A stretch of DNA of 64,000 nt from Anabaena azotica FACHB-119 (GCF_014697625.1 NZ_JACJSG010000007.1:124001-188000); one strand, 5' to 3'; numbered from the stretch's first letter, positions 17,253-26,165 are shown. Numbers and translations: made by a program. The notes: generated by a model not told the origin, from the sequence alone.

Positions 17253-17780
17253 ATGCAGACAGTCATGGACTACGCCTCCTCCGGGGTAGGGAAGAGTCCG
17301 CAAACGGCGATCGCGCTTGGTAGTAATCTAGGAGATTCTTTAGCGACCTTAGAAGCAGCCACAGCAGAATTAGCAACTATTCCAGGTATTCAACTACAAG
17401 CAAAATCGAGTTGGTATATCACCAAAGCAGTAGGGCCACCACAGCCAGATTATTTAAACGGTTGCATCATCCTACAGGTAGAAATGAATCCCCAAGAATT
17501 GTTAGCAACGTTACTAGCAGTAGAACAGCAATTTGGGCGGGTAAGGCACCAAAGATGGGGGGCGCGATCGCTAGACTTGGATTTGTTATTGTATGATGAC
17601 TTAATTATTGATACACCAAATCTCCAAATACCTCATCCGCGAATGCAGGAGCGAGCCTTTGTTTTAGTACCTTTAGCAGAGATTGCTCCTGACTGGGTAG
17701 AACCAATTTCCGGATTTGTAATTAGAGACTTGGTAAAAAAGGTAGACTGTTCTGATGTACATTTGTTAAAGGGCAGTTAA
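17253..17780 (+). CDS. folK: 2-amino-4-hydroxy-6-hydroxymethyldihydropteridine pyrophosphokinase
   Basis: About 175 residues. HPPK marks: TAIALGSNLGDSLATLE, YLNGCIILQVEM, and RWGARSLDLDLLLYDD (the metal-binding DLD) followed by IPHPRMQERAFVLVPLAEI. The enzyme transfers pyrophosphate from ATP to the pterin in folate synthesis. The frame is open upstream to a TTG at 17199; the ATG at 17253 (or 17265) is more likely because the family starts just before TAIALGSNLG. Followed 83 bp later by a NUDIX gene on the same strand. Confidence 0.9.
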   Translation: MQTVMDYASSGVGKSPQTAIALGSNLGDSLATLEAATAELATIPGIQLQAKSSWYITKAVGPPQPDYLNGCIILQVEMNPQELLATLLAVEQQFGRVRHQRWGARSLDLDLLLYDDLIIDTPNLQIPHPRMQERAFVLVPLAEIAPDWVEPISGFVIRDLVKKVDCSDVHLLKGS

Positions 17781-17863
17781 AACCATTACCCAGAGCAGAA
17801 AACGCTGATAGAACAAACAATTCCAGTGTTTATCTGTGCTATTTAAGAAAAACAATCTTAACT

Positions 17864-18412
17864 ATGCCATTAGGTAGAGAATTACCACAGCTATTAAAGC
17901 AGCGCTTGTTCTATAAAGGACGCAAGTTTGATTTTGAAGTAAATCGCCTGCGTTTACCCAACAAATCCGAGGGAGAATGGGAGTGCATTCGCCACCCTGG
18001 AGGCGCTTTAGCTGTGCCTGTAACACCAGAAGGTAAACTTGTACTTGTGCGCCAATATCGTTTTGCTGTGCAAGGACGGATATTAGAATTTCCCGCCGGG
18101 ACTTTAGAACCCACAGAAGAACCATTAGAAACAGTCAAGCGCGAAATAGAAGAAGAGACTGGTTATAGAGGGCAAAAATGGGATAAATTAGGCGAATTTT
18201 TCCTCGCACCTGGCTATTCCGACGAAATTATTTATGCTTTCCTGGCGCGAGATTTGGAAAAGCTAGAAACACCACCAAAACAAGACGAAGACGAAGATAT
18301 TGAGACTGTGTTATTAACACCCGAAGAACTGGAAAAAGCTATTCTTCAGGGAGAACCAGTAGATGCTAAATCAATTACTAGCTTTTTCTTAGCAAGGCCG
18401 TTCTTGGTTTAG
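17864..18412 (+). CDS. NUDIX hydrolase, ADP-ribose pyrophosphatase type
   Basis: 182 residues. The NUDIX box lies at about 83-105: GTLEPTEEPLETVKREIEEE followed by TGY, fitting Gx5Ex7REUxEExGU. Upstream PEGKLVLVRQYRFAVQGRILEFPAG is the NudF/ADPRase form, and LAPGYSDEIIYAFLARDL follows. Such enzymes hydrolyse ADP-ribose or related nucleotide sugars. Substrate is inferred from family likeness only. It probably shares a transcript with folK, and an intrinsic terminator follows. Confidence 0.88.
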   Translation: MPLGRELPQLLKQRLFYKGRKFDFEVNRLRLPNKSEGEWECIRHPGGALAVPVTPEGKLVLVRQYRFAVQGRILEFPAGTLEPTEEPLETVKREIEEETGYRGQKWDKLGEFFLAPGYSDEIIYAFLARDLEKLETPPKQDEDEDIETVLLTPEELEKAILQGEPVDAKSITSFFLARPFLV

Positions 18413-18438
18413 TCATTAGTAACTTATAACTAACAACA

Positions 18439-18470
18439 AAACTCCATCCTCTTGGGGGTGGAGTTTTTGA
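18439..18470 (+). terminator. Intrinsic terminator after the NUDIX gene
   Basis: aaactccatcc-tcttggg-ggtggagttttt: a stem with one bulged T and a T run. Confidence 0.8.
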
Positions 18471-18605
18471 TTAATTATGGTGGGACTGCGTTGTGGCAAT
18501 GGTAAGAGGCTACCATGAAATTGATTGTGTGAGGCGATCGCAACAGGAGTCGCAATCTGATACCATTTCTCCATAAAGCTGCACTTAATACCTTAGATTA
18601 TTAAG

Positions 18606-18675
18606 CTCACGCATACCGCTAAAGCGGAACTCGCAGAGTAGGCGCATTCGCGTAGCGTCTCGTAGAGAAGGCACA
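18606..18675. repeat. GC-rich dispersed repeat (gcgtagcgtctcgtagagaagg type)
   Basis: The run 'cgcataccgctaaagcggaa ... gcgtagcgtctcgtagagaa' has internal inverted pairs (ccgctaaagcgg; tctcgtagaga) and contrasts in GC with the flanking sequence. It is the kind of repeat widespread in Nostoc genomes. It sits right at the left border of an AT-rich accessory block. Confidence 0.5.
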
Positions 18676-18718
18676 AAGGAAGAACATTTTATGAAGTGCA
18701 TCGTTACAGAGAACTGGT

Positions 18719-19156
18719 ATGAGAAAGGAGGATTTACAAAAAAGTGCTGCTTTAATTCGGGAGACGTATCTTAAAAAACCTATTGGTAGCAGCAATGTTG
18801 CAATTGCTGAGTTATACCTTGATGGAAATGTCGCTTTTTGTGCTGGCGCAACTTCTAAAGGAGGTCGCAAGAGTCCGATACCCAACATACCCACTCCTAA
18901 ATCAGCAGGAGGACAATTTGAACCGTCTATTGACTCTCGTACAGAGCGGATGATGGATACTGATGCTGAATATAAAGTCTTATCCGAAATTGCTCATATT
19001 CTGGAAACGTATTACGATCTTCAAGTACAGGGAAAGCTTTATCTTTATACTGAGTTTCAGCCATGTGAAAGTTGTAGTAATGTTATAAAGCAGTTTGAAG
19101 AGAAGTTTCCAAATATAGAGGTAAAAGTGTTTTGTGACTACCCATATCCGCCATGA
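18719..19156 (+). CDS. Orphan toxin-type nucleic-acid deaminase (BURPS668_1122-like)
   Basis: 145 residues. RMMDTDAEYKVLSEIAHIL gives the D-x-E form of the deaminase zinc/proton site, and YTEFQPCESCSNVIKQFEEK gives the PCxxC zinc ligands; the C-terminus KFPNIEVKVF closes the core. This combination matches the 'toxin-deaminase' family found as C-terminal warheads of polymorphic toxins, which attack nucleic acid or nucleotides. Here it is alone, with no delivery domains, and the stop codon just upstream in frame (18692) rules out a long N-terminus. Followed at 24 and 43 bp spacing by two unknown genes; AT-rich, so likely transferred. Confidence 0.65.
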   Translation: MRKEDLQKSAALIRETYLKKPIGSSNVAIAELYLDGNVAFCAGATSKGGRKSPIPNIPTPKSAGGQFEPSIDSRTERMMDTDAEYKVLSEIAHILETYYDLQVQGKLYLYTEFQPCESCSNVIKQFEEKFPNIEVKVFCDYPYPP

Positions 19157-19180
19157 TTACTAGAGAAACGAGGAAAATTT

Positions 19181-20074
19181 ATGACTTCAACATGGAGTAA
19201 TTCTATAGAAAAGAATTTATTTTTAATTTCCAAGTTACCCGATTCGCTTCAAGGGAAATTAATCAAGGCGTTTCAACAGCATTACGAAGAACTTTATGAA
19301 CCAGAAGCAACAGCTTATCTTCAAGATGCTATAGATGATATTTTAACTGCATTTCAGAGTAATGATCCAAAATTAACTCACCTTCGTTATGTTTGGATGG
19401 CGTTGATATTTGCTGTTGTGGTAGAACCTACAGTTAAATATTATCAGCCTGATAATTCTGTGCCAAAAGCTACTATTAACAGAGTAGCTATTTGGTTAAT
19501 AGAAACTCTAGCAGAACTACTTGATAGTAAAGTGAAATTTAATGAAGCTAGTAGAGAAATCGAGGCAAATGTTATAGTCAATCACCTTTTAACTAAAAAA
19601 GATACCAATTTTCAGGTATTATTTGAAGCTTTGAACGTTTATAAAAGTGTAGTTAAATCACTTGATGCTAATCAATCATTAGAGGCATTGCTAGATATTC
19701 TAGATGACTCTCTAGAGGGTTACGCCATCTTCCCAGGTTCTCAGGGCAGACGAGAATTATTTGATTGGTGGTTGTTAGAAGTTGTACCAGCAAGTTGGTA
19801 TTTATTTTCTCCTAGTTATATATACTGCGTGAATAAATCTACTCACAGTAAACAAATTGCATCTTGTCAAATAAGTGAACTAAATCAAATTAGTAATTTA
19901 ATGTGGTCGCTAATTAGGGAAAGCTATAAAAATAGGAGAAACACTAATAAAGACAAAGATATAAATCAACAATTTTTAAAGAGTACATCTGAGCATCATG
20001 AAGACAAAATAAAATCATATTTACAAATTCCACCTAATCAATTTATGATAAATGAATATGAAAATATTTGCTGA
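19181..20074 (+). CDS. Unknown protein next to the orphan deaminase
   Basis: 297 residues, not recognised. Mostly helical with a hydrophobic patch (RYVWMALIFAVVVEPTVKYY) around 68-87, and an Asn/Lys-rich C-terminus. No catalytic motif. It starts 24 bp after the deaminase gene and is followed by another small gene, so the three are probably one transcript. Low GC compared with neighbours. A role as immunity or partner protein is only inference from position. Confidence 0.6.
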   Translation: MTSTWSNSIEKNLFLISKLPDSLQGKLIKAFQQHYEELYEPEATAYLQDAIDDILTAFQSNDPKLTHLRYVWMALIFAVVVEPTVKYYQPDNSVPKATINRVAIWLIETLAELLDSKVKFNEASREIEANVIVNHLLTKKDTNFQVLFEALNVYKSVVKSLDANQSLEALLDILDDSLEGYAIFPGSQGRRELFDWWLLEVVPASWYLFSPSYIYCVNKSTHSKQIASCQISELNQISNLMWSLIRESYKNRRNTNKDKDINQQFLKSTSEHHEDKIKSYLQIPPNQFMINEYENIC

Positions 20075-20117
20075 ATGAAAGTTATATACAAGATTGAAAC
20101 TTAAAGGTTGTGATAAA

Positions 20118-20510
20118 ATGAGTGAACAACAAGATGTTCTGGCTGAAATTTTAAAAAAAATTCGTGAGAAAGAAGCTGATGAATTAGAGGATGAAGAAAT
20201 AGAAAATAGAGAATATGGTGACGATTATGTTAATCAGCTTAAATATGCTTGCGAAAACTTACTTAAGAAAGAAAATTTTGCAGTTGGGCAAATTGTAAAA
20301 TGGAAGAAACATCTCAAAAACCGCAAGCTTCCTTACAGAAATCAGCCTGCTATAGTCGTTTCTCTACTAGATAACCCTGTTATTAGTACAACGGATGAAT
20401 CTGGTAGTCCTTACTTTTTAGAAACATTAGATATCATTTTGGGAATAATAGTTGATGATGGTACTTTCTTAACTTTTTATTATGATAGTAGGAGATTTGA
20501 GCAATATTGA
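20118..20510 (+). CDS. Unknown small acidic protein
   Basis: About 130 residues from the ATG at 20118 (the TTG at 20094 is less likely). Acidic N-terminal helix (KIREKEADELEDEEIENREY), then a compact domain: FAVGQIVKWKKHLKNRKLPY, PAIVVSLLDNPVI, SGSPYFLETLDIILGIIVDD, ending YYDSRRFEQY. The second half looks like a small beta-barrel. I recall similar sequences beside other accessory genes but cannot name the family. Third gene of the deaminase cluster; an intrinsic terminator follows. Confidence 0.6.
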   Translation: MSEQQDVLAEILKKIREKEADELEDEEIENREYGDDYVNQLKYACENLLKKENFAVGQIVKWKKHLKNRKLPYRNQPAIVVSLLDNPVISTTDESGSPYFLETLDIILGIIVDDGTFLTFYYDSRRFEQY

Positions 20511-20547
20511 CAGTCAAGCTTTACTTTTCATTAAAATAAAAAATAAA

Positions 20548-20572
20548 AGGCTCACGAGCCTATAAAAAATTG
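20548..20572 (+). terminator. Hairpin after the deaminase cluster
   Basis: aggctcacgagcct preceded by an A run and followed by 'ataaaaaatt'. The stem is short (aggct/agcct) with weak T content downstream, so it is possible rather than certain. Confidence 0.5.
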
Positions 20573-20717
20573 CAAAATTATTCTAATATCTGCTGAGGAA
20601 CAAATTTATCTGCTTGCATCTGCGTTTAATTATTCTTGTTTCTCACTAGTTTAAAAAAAGCTATATTTTACTTTGTTGTTGTACAGTCTCTTTATGAAGA
20701 TGCAATTTATGGTTTGT

Positions 20718-20747
20718 TGTAGAGACGTTGCATGCAACGTCTCTACA
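20718..20747. repeat. Dispersed palindrome tgtagagacgttgcatgcaa
   Basis: Perfect 30-bp palindrome identical to 10141-10170 and related to the centre of 4503-4602 and 24846-24943. The rest of the 310-bp gap (20511-20820) holds no gene. Confidence 0.8.
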
Positions 20748-20820
20748 GAATTTATTTGGTGCAACTTCTTACAGAATTGGTATGAGTTGGAAAATTACTT
20801 CAAATTTATGGTAAGGTGAA

Positions 20821-22392
20821 ATGCTTAAGAGAAAAGAACACATTTCCCAAATCATAGTGACGGCTGCACAAATGCGCGACATTGAAGCGCGGATATTTGC
20901 AGCCGGAATGCCTGTATCTGCTTTGATGGAAAAAGTAGCAGGGTTAATTACCAGACGCATTCAAGATATTTTTGCACAAGCTAGTCAACAGTCAACAGTT
21001 ACCCTTCTATCCCCCCAAGCCGGAATCCTCGTTGGGCCTGGACACAATGGCGGTGATGCGTTGGTTGTGGCGCGGGAATTACATTTTAGTGGTTATAAAG
21101 TTTGGATTTATTCGCCTTTTGATAAACTCAAGGAATTAACATCACAGCATTTACAGTATGCTCAGAGTTTAGGTATACCTTGTTATCAAGATATTGAACA
21201 ATTACCAAATTGTGATTTTCTCGTTGATGGGTTGTTTGGTTTTGGTTTAGAAAGGACAATTACTGATCCCATTGCTGCTGCAATTAATCAATTTAATCTG
21301 TGGAATAAGCCGATTATTAGTATTGATTTACCTTCAGGTTTGCATACAGATACAGGTGAGGTTTTAGGGACAGCAATTCGTGCAACTTATACCTTGTGTT
21401 TGGGTTTGTGGAAGCAAGGTTTGTTGCAAGATCAGGCTTTAGATTATGTCGGTAAGGCTGAGTTAATTGATTTTGATATTCCTCTGGCTGATGTGCAAGC
21501 TGTATTAGGAAATGCAGCCATCAAACGCATTACATCAGCGACAGCGTTATCTACTTTACCTTTACCTCGTCCGCCAGTGACGCACAAGTATAAGGAAGGA
21601 CATTTATTATTAATTTGCGGTTCTCGACGTTATGCGGGTGGGGCAATTTTAACAGCTTTGGGTGCAAGGGGTAGCGGTGTAGGAATGTTATCTATTGCTG
21701 TACCTGAATCTTTGAAGCATCTTTTAGTATCGCATTTGCCGGAAGCTTTGGTGATTGGTTGTCCAGAGACGGAAACGGGAGCGTTCGCTCAGTTACAATT
21801 ACCTGAAAGGACAGAGTTGAGTTCGTTTAGTGCGATCGCCATCGGCCCTGGGTTAACCAAAGATGCTACATCTATTGTGCAGGAAGTATTAGCTAGCGAT
21901 CGCCCTTTAGTCGTCGATGCTGATGGTTTAAATATTTTGGCACAGTTGGGAACAATCCCCACATTACAAAAGCGTCAAGCTGCAACCATACTCACACCCC
22001 ATACAGGCGAATTTGCTAGATTATTTCCTGATATTGCTGATGCTAAAGATAGGGTGAAAGCTGTAAGGGAAGCTGCCGCCCGAAGCGGTGCAGTGGTATT
22101 GTTAAAAGGAGCGAGAACTGCGATCGCCAATCCTCAAGGTGCAGTTTGGATTAATCCTGAAAGTACGCCAGCTTTAGCGCGTGGTGGTAGTGGCGATGTG
22201 TTGACAGGGTTACTCGGTGGGTTGTTGGCGCAGGGAGTTAATAAAGAAATACCTGTAGAGGATATTGTGGCTACTGCTGCATGGTGGCACGCCCAAGCCG
22301 GTATTTTAGCAGCAAGTGAGCGTACAGAGTTAGGGGTGGATGCGTTTACATTGTCGCAGTACTTGTTGAGGGTGATTGCTGGACAATGGTAG
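20821..22392 (+). CDS. nnr: Bifunctional NAD(P)H-hydrate epimerase / ADP-dependent dehydratase
   Basis: 523 residues with two domains. The N-terminal epimerase (YjeF_N): VGPGHNGGDALVVARELHF near 63, FLVDGLFGFGLER, SIDLPSGLHTDTGE. The C-terminal dehydratase (carbohydrate-kinase fold) starts near residue 240 (PPVTHKYKEGHLLLICGSRR), with GPGLTKD, VVDADGLN, ILTPHTGEFARL and the GGSGDVLTGLLGGLLAQG loop. The enzyme repairs hydrated NADH and NADPH. Fusion of both activities is normal for bacteria. It is a housekeeping gene lying between two AT-rich accessory clusters. Confidence 0.95.
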   Translation: MLKRKEHISQIIVTAAQMRDIEARIFAAGMPVSALMEKVAGLITRRIQDIFAQASQQSTVTLLSPQAGILVGPGHNGGDALVVARELHFSGYKVWIYSPFDKLKELTSQHLQYAQSLGIPCYQDIEQLPNCDFLVDGLFGFGLERTITDPIAAAINQFNLWNKPIISIDLPSGLHTDTGEVLGTAIRATYTLCLGLWKQGLLQDQALDYVGKAELIDFDIPLADVQAVLGNAAIKRITSATALSTLPLPRPPVTHKYKEGHLLLICGSRRYAGGAILTALGARGSGVGMLSIAVPESLKHLLVSHLPEALVIGCPETETGAFAQLQLPERTELSSFSAIAIGPGLTKDATSIVQEVLASDRPLVVDADGLNILAQLGTIPTLQKRQAATILTPHTGEFARLFPDIADAKDRVKAVREAAARSGAVVLLKGARTAIANPQGAVWINPESTPALARGGSGDVLTGLLGGLLAQGVNKEIPVEDIVATAAWWHAQAGILAASERTELGVDAFTLSQYLLRVIAGQW

Positions 22393-22434
22393 TCTGCTCT
22401 AGACTTAGAGGTACTATGGCAGGTTGGAAGGAAG

Positions 22435-22563
22435 ATGTGCGATCGTAACATTATCACTATTGAACCAGATAAAGGTGCTGAATTAACAGCAGAAGACATT
22501 CAAGCTTGTTTAGAGTTTGTTGCTGACAGTGAGTCTAAAGGACTTGATGAGTATGCGAATTAA
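22435..22563 (+). CDS. Small protein overlapping the AAA ATPase gene (DUF433-like tail)
   Basis: 42 residues: MCDRNIITIEPDKGAELTAE, then DIQACLEFVADSES and DEYAN. The LTAEDIQACLEFVA part resembles the C-terminal helix of DUF433-type antitoxins, so it may be a truncated antitoxin-like piece, but the likeness is short. Its stop lies 11-17 bp inside the next gene, suggesting translational coupling. Confidence 0.4.
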   Translation: MCDRNIITIEPDKGAELTAEDIQACLEFVADSESKGLDEYAN

Positions 22564-23917
22564 GCAAATTTCCGTCAATGGCTTGTTTGGCATTTTTGAC
22601 CATGTGATTCCATTAAACATGGATGAGCGAATCACTATTATTCATGGGCCAAATGGTTTTGGGAAGACAGCAATATTAAGGCTTTTGAAAAGCTTTTTTA
22701 ACTCTAGATATTCGGAATTAATAGATATACCTTTTAAAAAGTTCAATGTTAAATTTGATGAAAATACCAATGTTGAAATAATCAAATATGATGAAAGTAC
22801 AGACAAATCTGAAATTGATATTATTTTTAAATTTTATAAAGATAATTTAGAACATGATTATTTTACTCCAAAGCCAACAATTCGGTCTAACATTGATTTG
22901 GATTTTCAAATTGCTCTTTTAGATGAAATTATACCAGGATTAGAACGAATAAACTCTAAAGAATGGCTGTATGATCCAACTGGTGAAGCTCTTTCATTAG
23001 AAGAAGTTATAGAACGTTTTTATAATGTAATCCCTTCTAATTTCTCATTAAAATTGAAGCATCAAAAAGAACCTGATTGGCTAGAAAAATTGAAAAAAGA
23101 TATTCACATTAGGCTTGTTGAGTCACAGAGGTTACTTAATTTTGTTCCGAACCGTTCTTCTATAACTTATCGAGGAACACCTTCAATGATGTCAACTGTT
23201 TCTGTTTATTCTGATGAACTTGCTGAATTGATGCAAGATAAGTTTCAGGAATACGGTAAAGTATCTCAGTCTCTCGACAGAACATTTCCTATCAGAGTAG
23301 TGAAACAACAGCCATCAGCAGATATAACAGATGAAGAACTGCGTCATAAGTTAAATGAACTTGAATCAACTCGTTCTCGTCTTATAGAAGTGGGTCTTTT
23401 AGATAAAGATGAAGATTCAGAATTTCAAATACAGCCACAAGATATAGATGAAAGCACTAAAAATGCCTTGGCTGTATATGTGGAAGATGTGGAAAAGAAA
23501 TTGAGTGTTTTTGATGATATAGCAAGCAAGATAGATTTATTGAAGAAGATTATTAATAATAAGTTTGCTTATTCTTATAAAGAAATAAACTTTAGTAAAG
23601 AGAAAGGATTTATTTTTAATACTCTTTATAACTCATCATCTAATTCAAAAACTCTTTCAGCGACAGATTTGTCATCTGGAGAACAACACGAGTTAGTTTT
23701 GTTGTATGAATTATTATTTAAAGTTCAACCTAACTCATTAGTTTTAATTGATGAGCCGGAAATATCACTTCATGTAGGCTGGCAAGTTCAATTTTTAAAG
23801 GACTTGCAAGAAATTACTAAACTAGCAGACTTAGATATTCTTATGGCTACTCATTCACCTGATATTATTCAAGATAGGTGGGATTTAACGGTTGAACTGA
23901 AAAGGCCAGAAAAGTGA
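22547..23917 (+). CDS. AAA ATPase of a PARIS-like defence pair (AriA-like)
   Basis: 456 residues from ATG 22547 (22553 also possible); aaagga lies just upstream. The N-terminus MRIKQISVNGLFGIFDHVIP is the beta start of SMC/ABC-like AAA_21 ATPases. Walker A IIHGPNGFGKTAILRLL is near residue 32, signature LSSGEQHELVLLYELLF near 385, Walker B VLIDEPEISLH near 410, and a final H loop MATHSPDII. A helical insertion lies between. Directly followed, with a 4-bp GTGA overlap, by a DUF4435 gene. In PARIS, the ATPase AriA holds the DUF4435 nuclease AriB until a phage anti-restriction protein triggers it. The assignment rests on domain pairing. Confidence 0.75.
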   Translation: MSMRIKQISVNGLFGIFDHVIPLNMDERITIIHGPNGFGKTAILRLLKSFFNSRYSELIDIPFKKFNVKFDENTNVEIIKYDESTDKSEIDIIFKFYKDNLEHDYFTPKPTIRSNIDLDFQIALLDEIIPGLERINSKEWLYDPTGEALSLEEVIERFYNVIPSNFSLKLKHQKEPDWLEKLKKDIHIRLVESQRLLNFVPNRSSITYRGTPSMMSTVSVYSDELAELMQDKFQEYGKVSQSLDRTFPIRVVKQQPSADITDEELRHKLNELESTRSRLIEVGLLDKDEDSEFQIQPQDIDESTKNALAVYVEDVEKKLSVFDDIASKIDLLKKIINNKFAYSYKEINFSKEKGFIFNTLYNSSSNSKTLSATDLSSGEQHELVLLYELLFKVQPNSLVLIDEPEISLHVGWQVQFLKDLQEITKLADLDILMATHSPDIIQDRWDLTVELKRPEK

Positions 23918-24777
23918 GAGAGTTTATTACAGTTGACCGCGAGGCTAATCAAATTAGATTACTCAGGCAAACTTATTCAGGCACTTTTTTATTAGTAGAA
24001 GGTGGTTCTGATAAAATTTTTTATGAGCGATTTGTTAATAAATGCTGTAAATTAGTTACAGTTTCAGGGAAGCCTTCTAGTAAACAGCGTGTTATTGCTG
24101 TGCTGGAAATTTTAGAAAAAGATAATTTTCAGGGTGTTTTAGCAATTGTTGATGCAGATTTTGAGCGGTTGACAACTTTGTTATATAGCAGTCCTAATTT
24201 ACTTCGCACTGACACCCATGATGTAGAAACAATGCTGATTAAATCACCAGCATTGGATAAGGTAATTGCTGAGTTTAGTTCTGAAGAAAAAGTTACTCAG
24301 TTTAAACGAGATATTAGGTTAGCATTACTTGAAGCTGCAACTCCGGTAGGGTGTTTACTGTTGATTTCTTTAACTGAGGACTTGAATCTCAAGTTTGAGG
24401 GAATTAAATATAGTAAATTTATTGATGAAAATACTTTGCTAATTGATGAACTCAAACTAATCAAAGAAGTAAAAAATAAATCTCAAGCCTTTTCTTTAAA
24501 GGATGAAGAACTGCAAGAAAAAATATTAAGCCATAAAAGCAAAAATTATGATTCTTGGCAGGTTTGTTGTGGTCATCATCTGGTAGAAATTTTGTCTGTT
24601 GCTTTATGCAAAGCGTGGGGAACAAGCAAGGCTAGTGATGTTGAAGCAAACAGCCTTGAGCGTAGTTTGCGGCTTGCTTATGAAGAGGTTTATTTCCGCA
24701 AGACAGAAATATATTCAAAGATTCGTGTATGGGAAAGCAAAAATCAGCCATTTCAGGTTCTGCGGAATGATATGTAG
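23914..24777 (+). CDS. DUF4435/TOPRIM protein of a PARIS-like pair (AriB-like)
   Basis: 287 residues; GTG start overlapping the ATPase stop by 4 bp. TOPRIM-type acidic residues are visible: FLLVEGGSDKIFYERF near residue 27 (first Glu) and VLAIVDADFERL near residue 78 (DxD), then THDVETMLI near 103. DUF4435 proteins have this layout, and in PARIS the protein (AriB) is the toxic nuclease released on infection. The pair is cotranscribed with the ATPase. Codon use and GC are low, like the ATPase. A different DUF4435-containing system is the main alternative. Confidence 0.75.
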   Translation: MREFITVDREANQIRLLRQTYSGTFLLVEGGSDKIFYERFVNKCCKLVTVSGKPSSKQRVIAVLEILEKDNFQGVLAIVDADFERLTTLLYSSPNLLRTDTHDVETMLIKSPALDKVIAEFSSEEKVTQFKRDIRLALLEAATPVGCLLLISLTEDLNLKFEGIKYSKFIDENTLLIDELKLIKEVKNKSQAFSLKDEELQEKILSHKSKNYDSWQVCCGHHLVEILSVALCKAWGTSKASDVEANSLERSLRLAYEEVYFRKTEIYSKIRVWESKNQPFQVLRNDM

Positions 24778-25293
24778 TATTCTGCTTTGATATATGTCGG
24801 TGGAGAGTATCAAGCCGAAAAATAAATCTTTAGATAGATACATCATATTTTGGGTAAATGAGGTACGAGCGTAAAACCCAGAACCATGTAGAGACGTTAC
24901 ATATAACGTCTCTACAGTATTTCACAAATAGCGAAACTGCTGTATGTGGACGCTAATCATTTTACTCGCATCTCTAATGCTAGTTTTTAATATTTATTTA
25001 TTATTATCTTAACGTGAATTTAATTTGAATAAGTTGTATTTGCTATTCTTCTATATTTGAAATTTAAACTCTTATTTTAATTGAATTTTTACTATTTCTT
25101 TACTTTGTTTGTTTAAAACAGAGAGGTAGCTTTTATGCTGCTTTATTGCCAACTGCTGAATTCTGATTACACGCCTGTTGTTGCAACACTTTGAGCAATT
25201 GACAGTGTTTTAACCTATCCGACTACGGCTATACATTTTGTTTCTGTAAGTTATTGCGGAAACTACTTTATCGTGTTTCAACAACATTTACAA
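24778..25293. other. Intergenic region with one dispersed repeat
   Basis: 24846-24943 is the family B hairpin repeat (see 4503-4602). The remainder (24950-25290) is very AT-rich and holds no gene; the promoter of nucA is expected here. Confidence 0.5.
24846..24943. repeat. ~98-bp dispersed hairpin repeat (inverted copy at 4503-4602)
   Basis: From 'tattttgggtaaatgaggta' to 'gcgaaactgctgta', with the central palindrome gtagagacgttacatataacgt/ctctac. Matches 4503-4602 in reverse orientation over its full length. Confidence 0.75.
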
Positions 25294-26139
25294 ATGAAAA
25301 AACGTAATTTTTTTAAAACTATACTGCCCATTGCTTTACCCGCAGTAGTATTTGCTCTATTTAATTATGGAGAAAAACCACTAACTGCTCAAACTTCTAG
25401 TGTTCATCTGACAATGGGAAATCCTAGTGGTGCTAACACTAGTTACAGCAATCTTTTATTGAACAAAACTCAATATGCTGTTTCTTACAATTGTTATAGA
25501 GGGACACCAAATTGGGTAAGTTGGCAATTAAACACATCTTGGTTAGGAAGCACACCCCGTCAAGATGATTTTCGTGCAGATACTACATTACCTTCTGGTT
25601 GTTATCGAGTTAGTTCTAGTGATTACACTGGTAGCGGTTTTGATAGAGGACATATGACTCCTTCTGCTGATAGAACTAACACAGTAGCAAACAATTCTGC
25701 TACTTTCTTAATGACAAATATGATTCCTCAAGCACCAGATAACAATCAAGGTGTATGGGCAAATTTAGAAAGTTATTCTCGCAGCTTAGTAACAAACCAA
25801 GGTAAAGAACTTTATATTATTGCAGGTTCTTATGGTAGCGGTGGAACTGGCTCTAATGGCACAAGAACCACAATTGCTAATGGTAACGTTACAGTTCCCG
25901 CCAGAACTTGGAAAGTTATTGTAGTATTAGATAGTTCCAATAATGGTGCTAGTAGTGTGACTACCAATACAAGAGTAATTGCTGTAGACATACCTAATAC
26001 ACAGGGTGTCAGAAATGCAGATTGGAGAAACTATAGAGTTAGTGTTGACTACATTGAAGGACAAACTGGTTACAACTTGCTGTCTAATGTTTCTTCATCT
26101 GTTCAAAGTGTAATTGAAGCTAGAGTTGATAATCAGTAA
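25294..26139 (+). CDS. nucA: Secreted sugar-nonspecific nuclease NucA
   Basis: 281 residues from the ATG at 25294 (a GTG at 25273 is open but would put seven residues before the signal peptide). Signal peptide MKKRNFFKTILPIALPAVVF with cleavage near LTAQ. The DRGH catalytic motif is in GFDRGHMTPSADRT near residue 118, with the metal-binding Asn region MTNMIPQAPDNNQGVWANLE downstream. This is the beta-beta-alpha-metal DNA/RNA nonspecific endonuclease of Anabaena, exported and Mg/Mn-dependent. It is convergent with nuiA, whose product inhibits it. The known Anabaena enzyme is of very similar length. Confidence 0.94.
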   Translation: MKKRNFFKTILPIALPAVVFALFNYGEKPLTAQTSSVHLTMGNPSGANTSYSNLLLNKTQYAVSYNCYRGTPNWVSWQLNTSWLGSTPRQDDFRADTTLPSGCYRVSSSDYTGSGFDRGHMTPSADRTNTVANNSATFLMTNMIPQAPDNNQGVWANLESYSRSLVTNQGKELYIIAGSYGSGGTGSNGTRTTIANGNVTVPARTWKVIVVLDSSNNGASSVTTNTRVIAVDIPNTQGVRNADWRNYRVSVDYIEGQTGYNLLSNVSSSVQSVIEARVDNQ

Positions 26140-26165
26140 GCTTTAAGTTGTTAGATCAATTTTGA

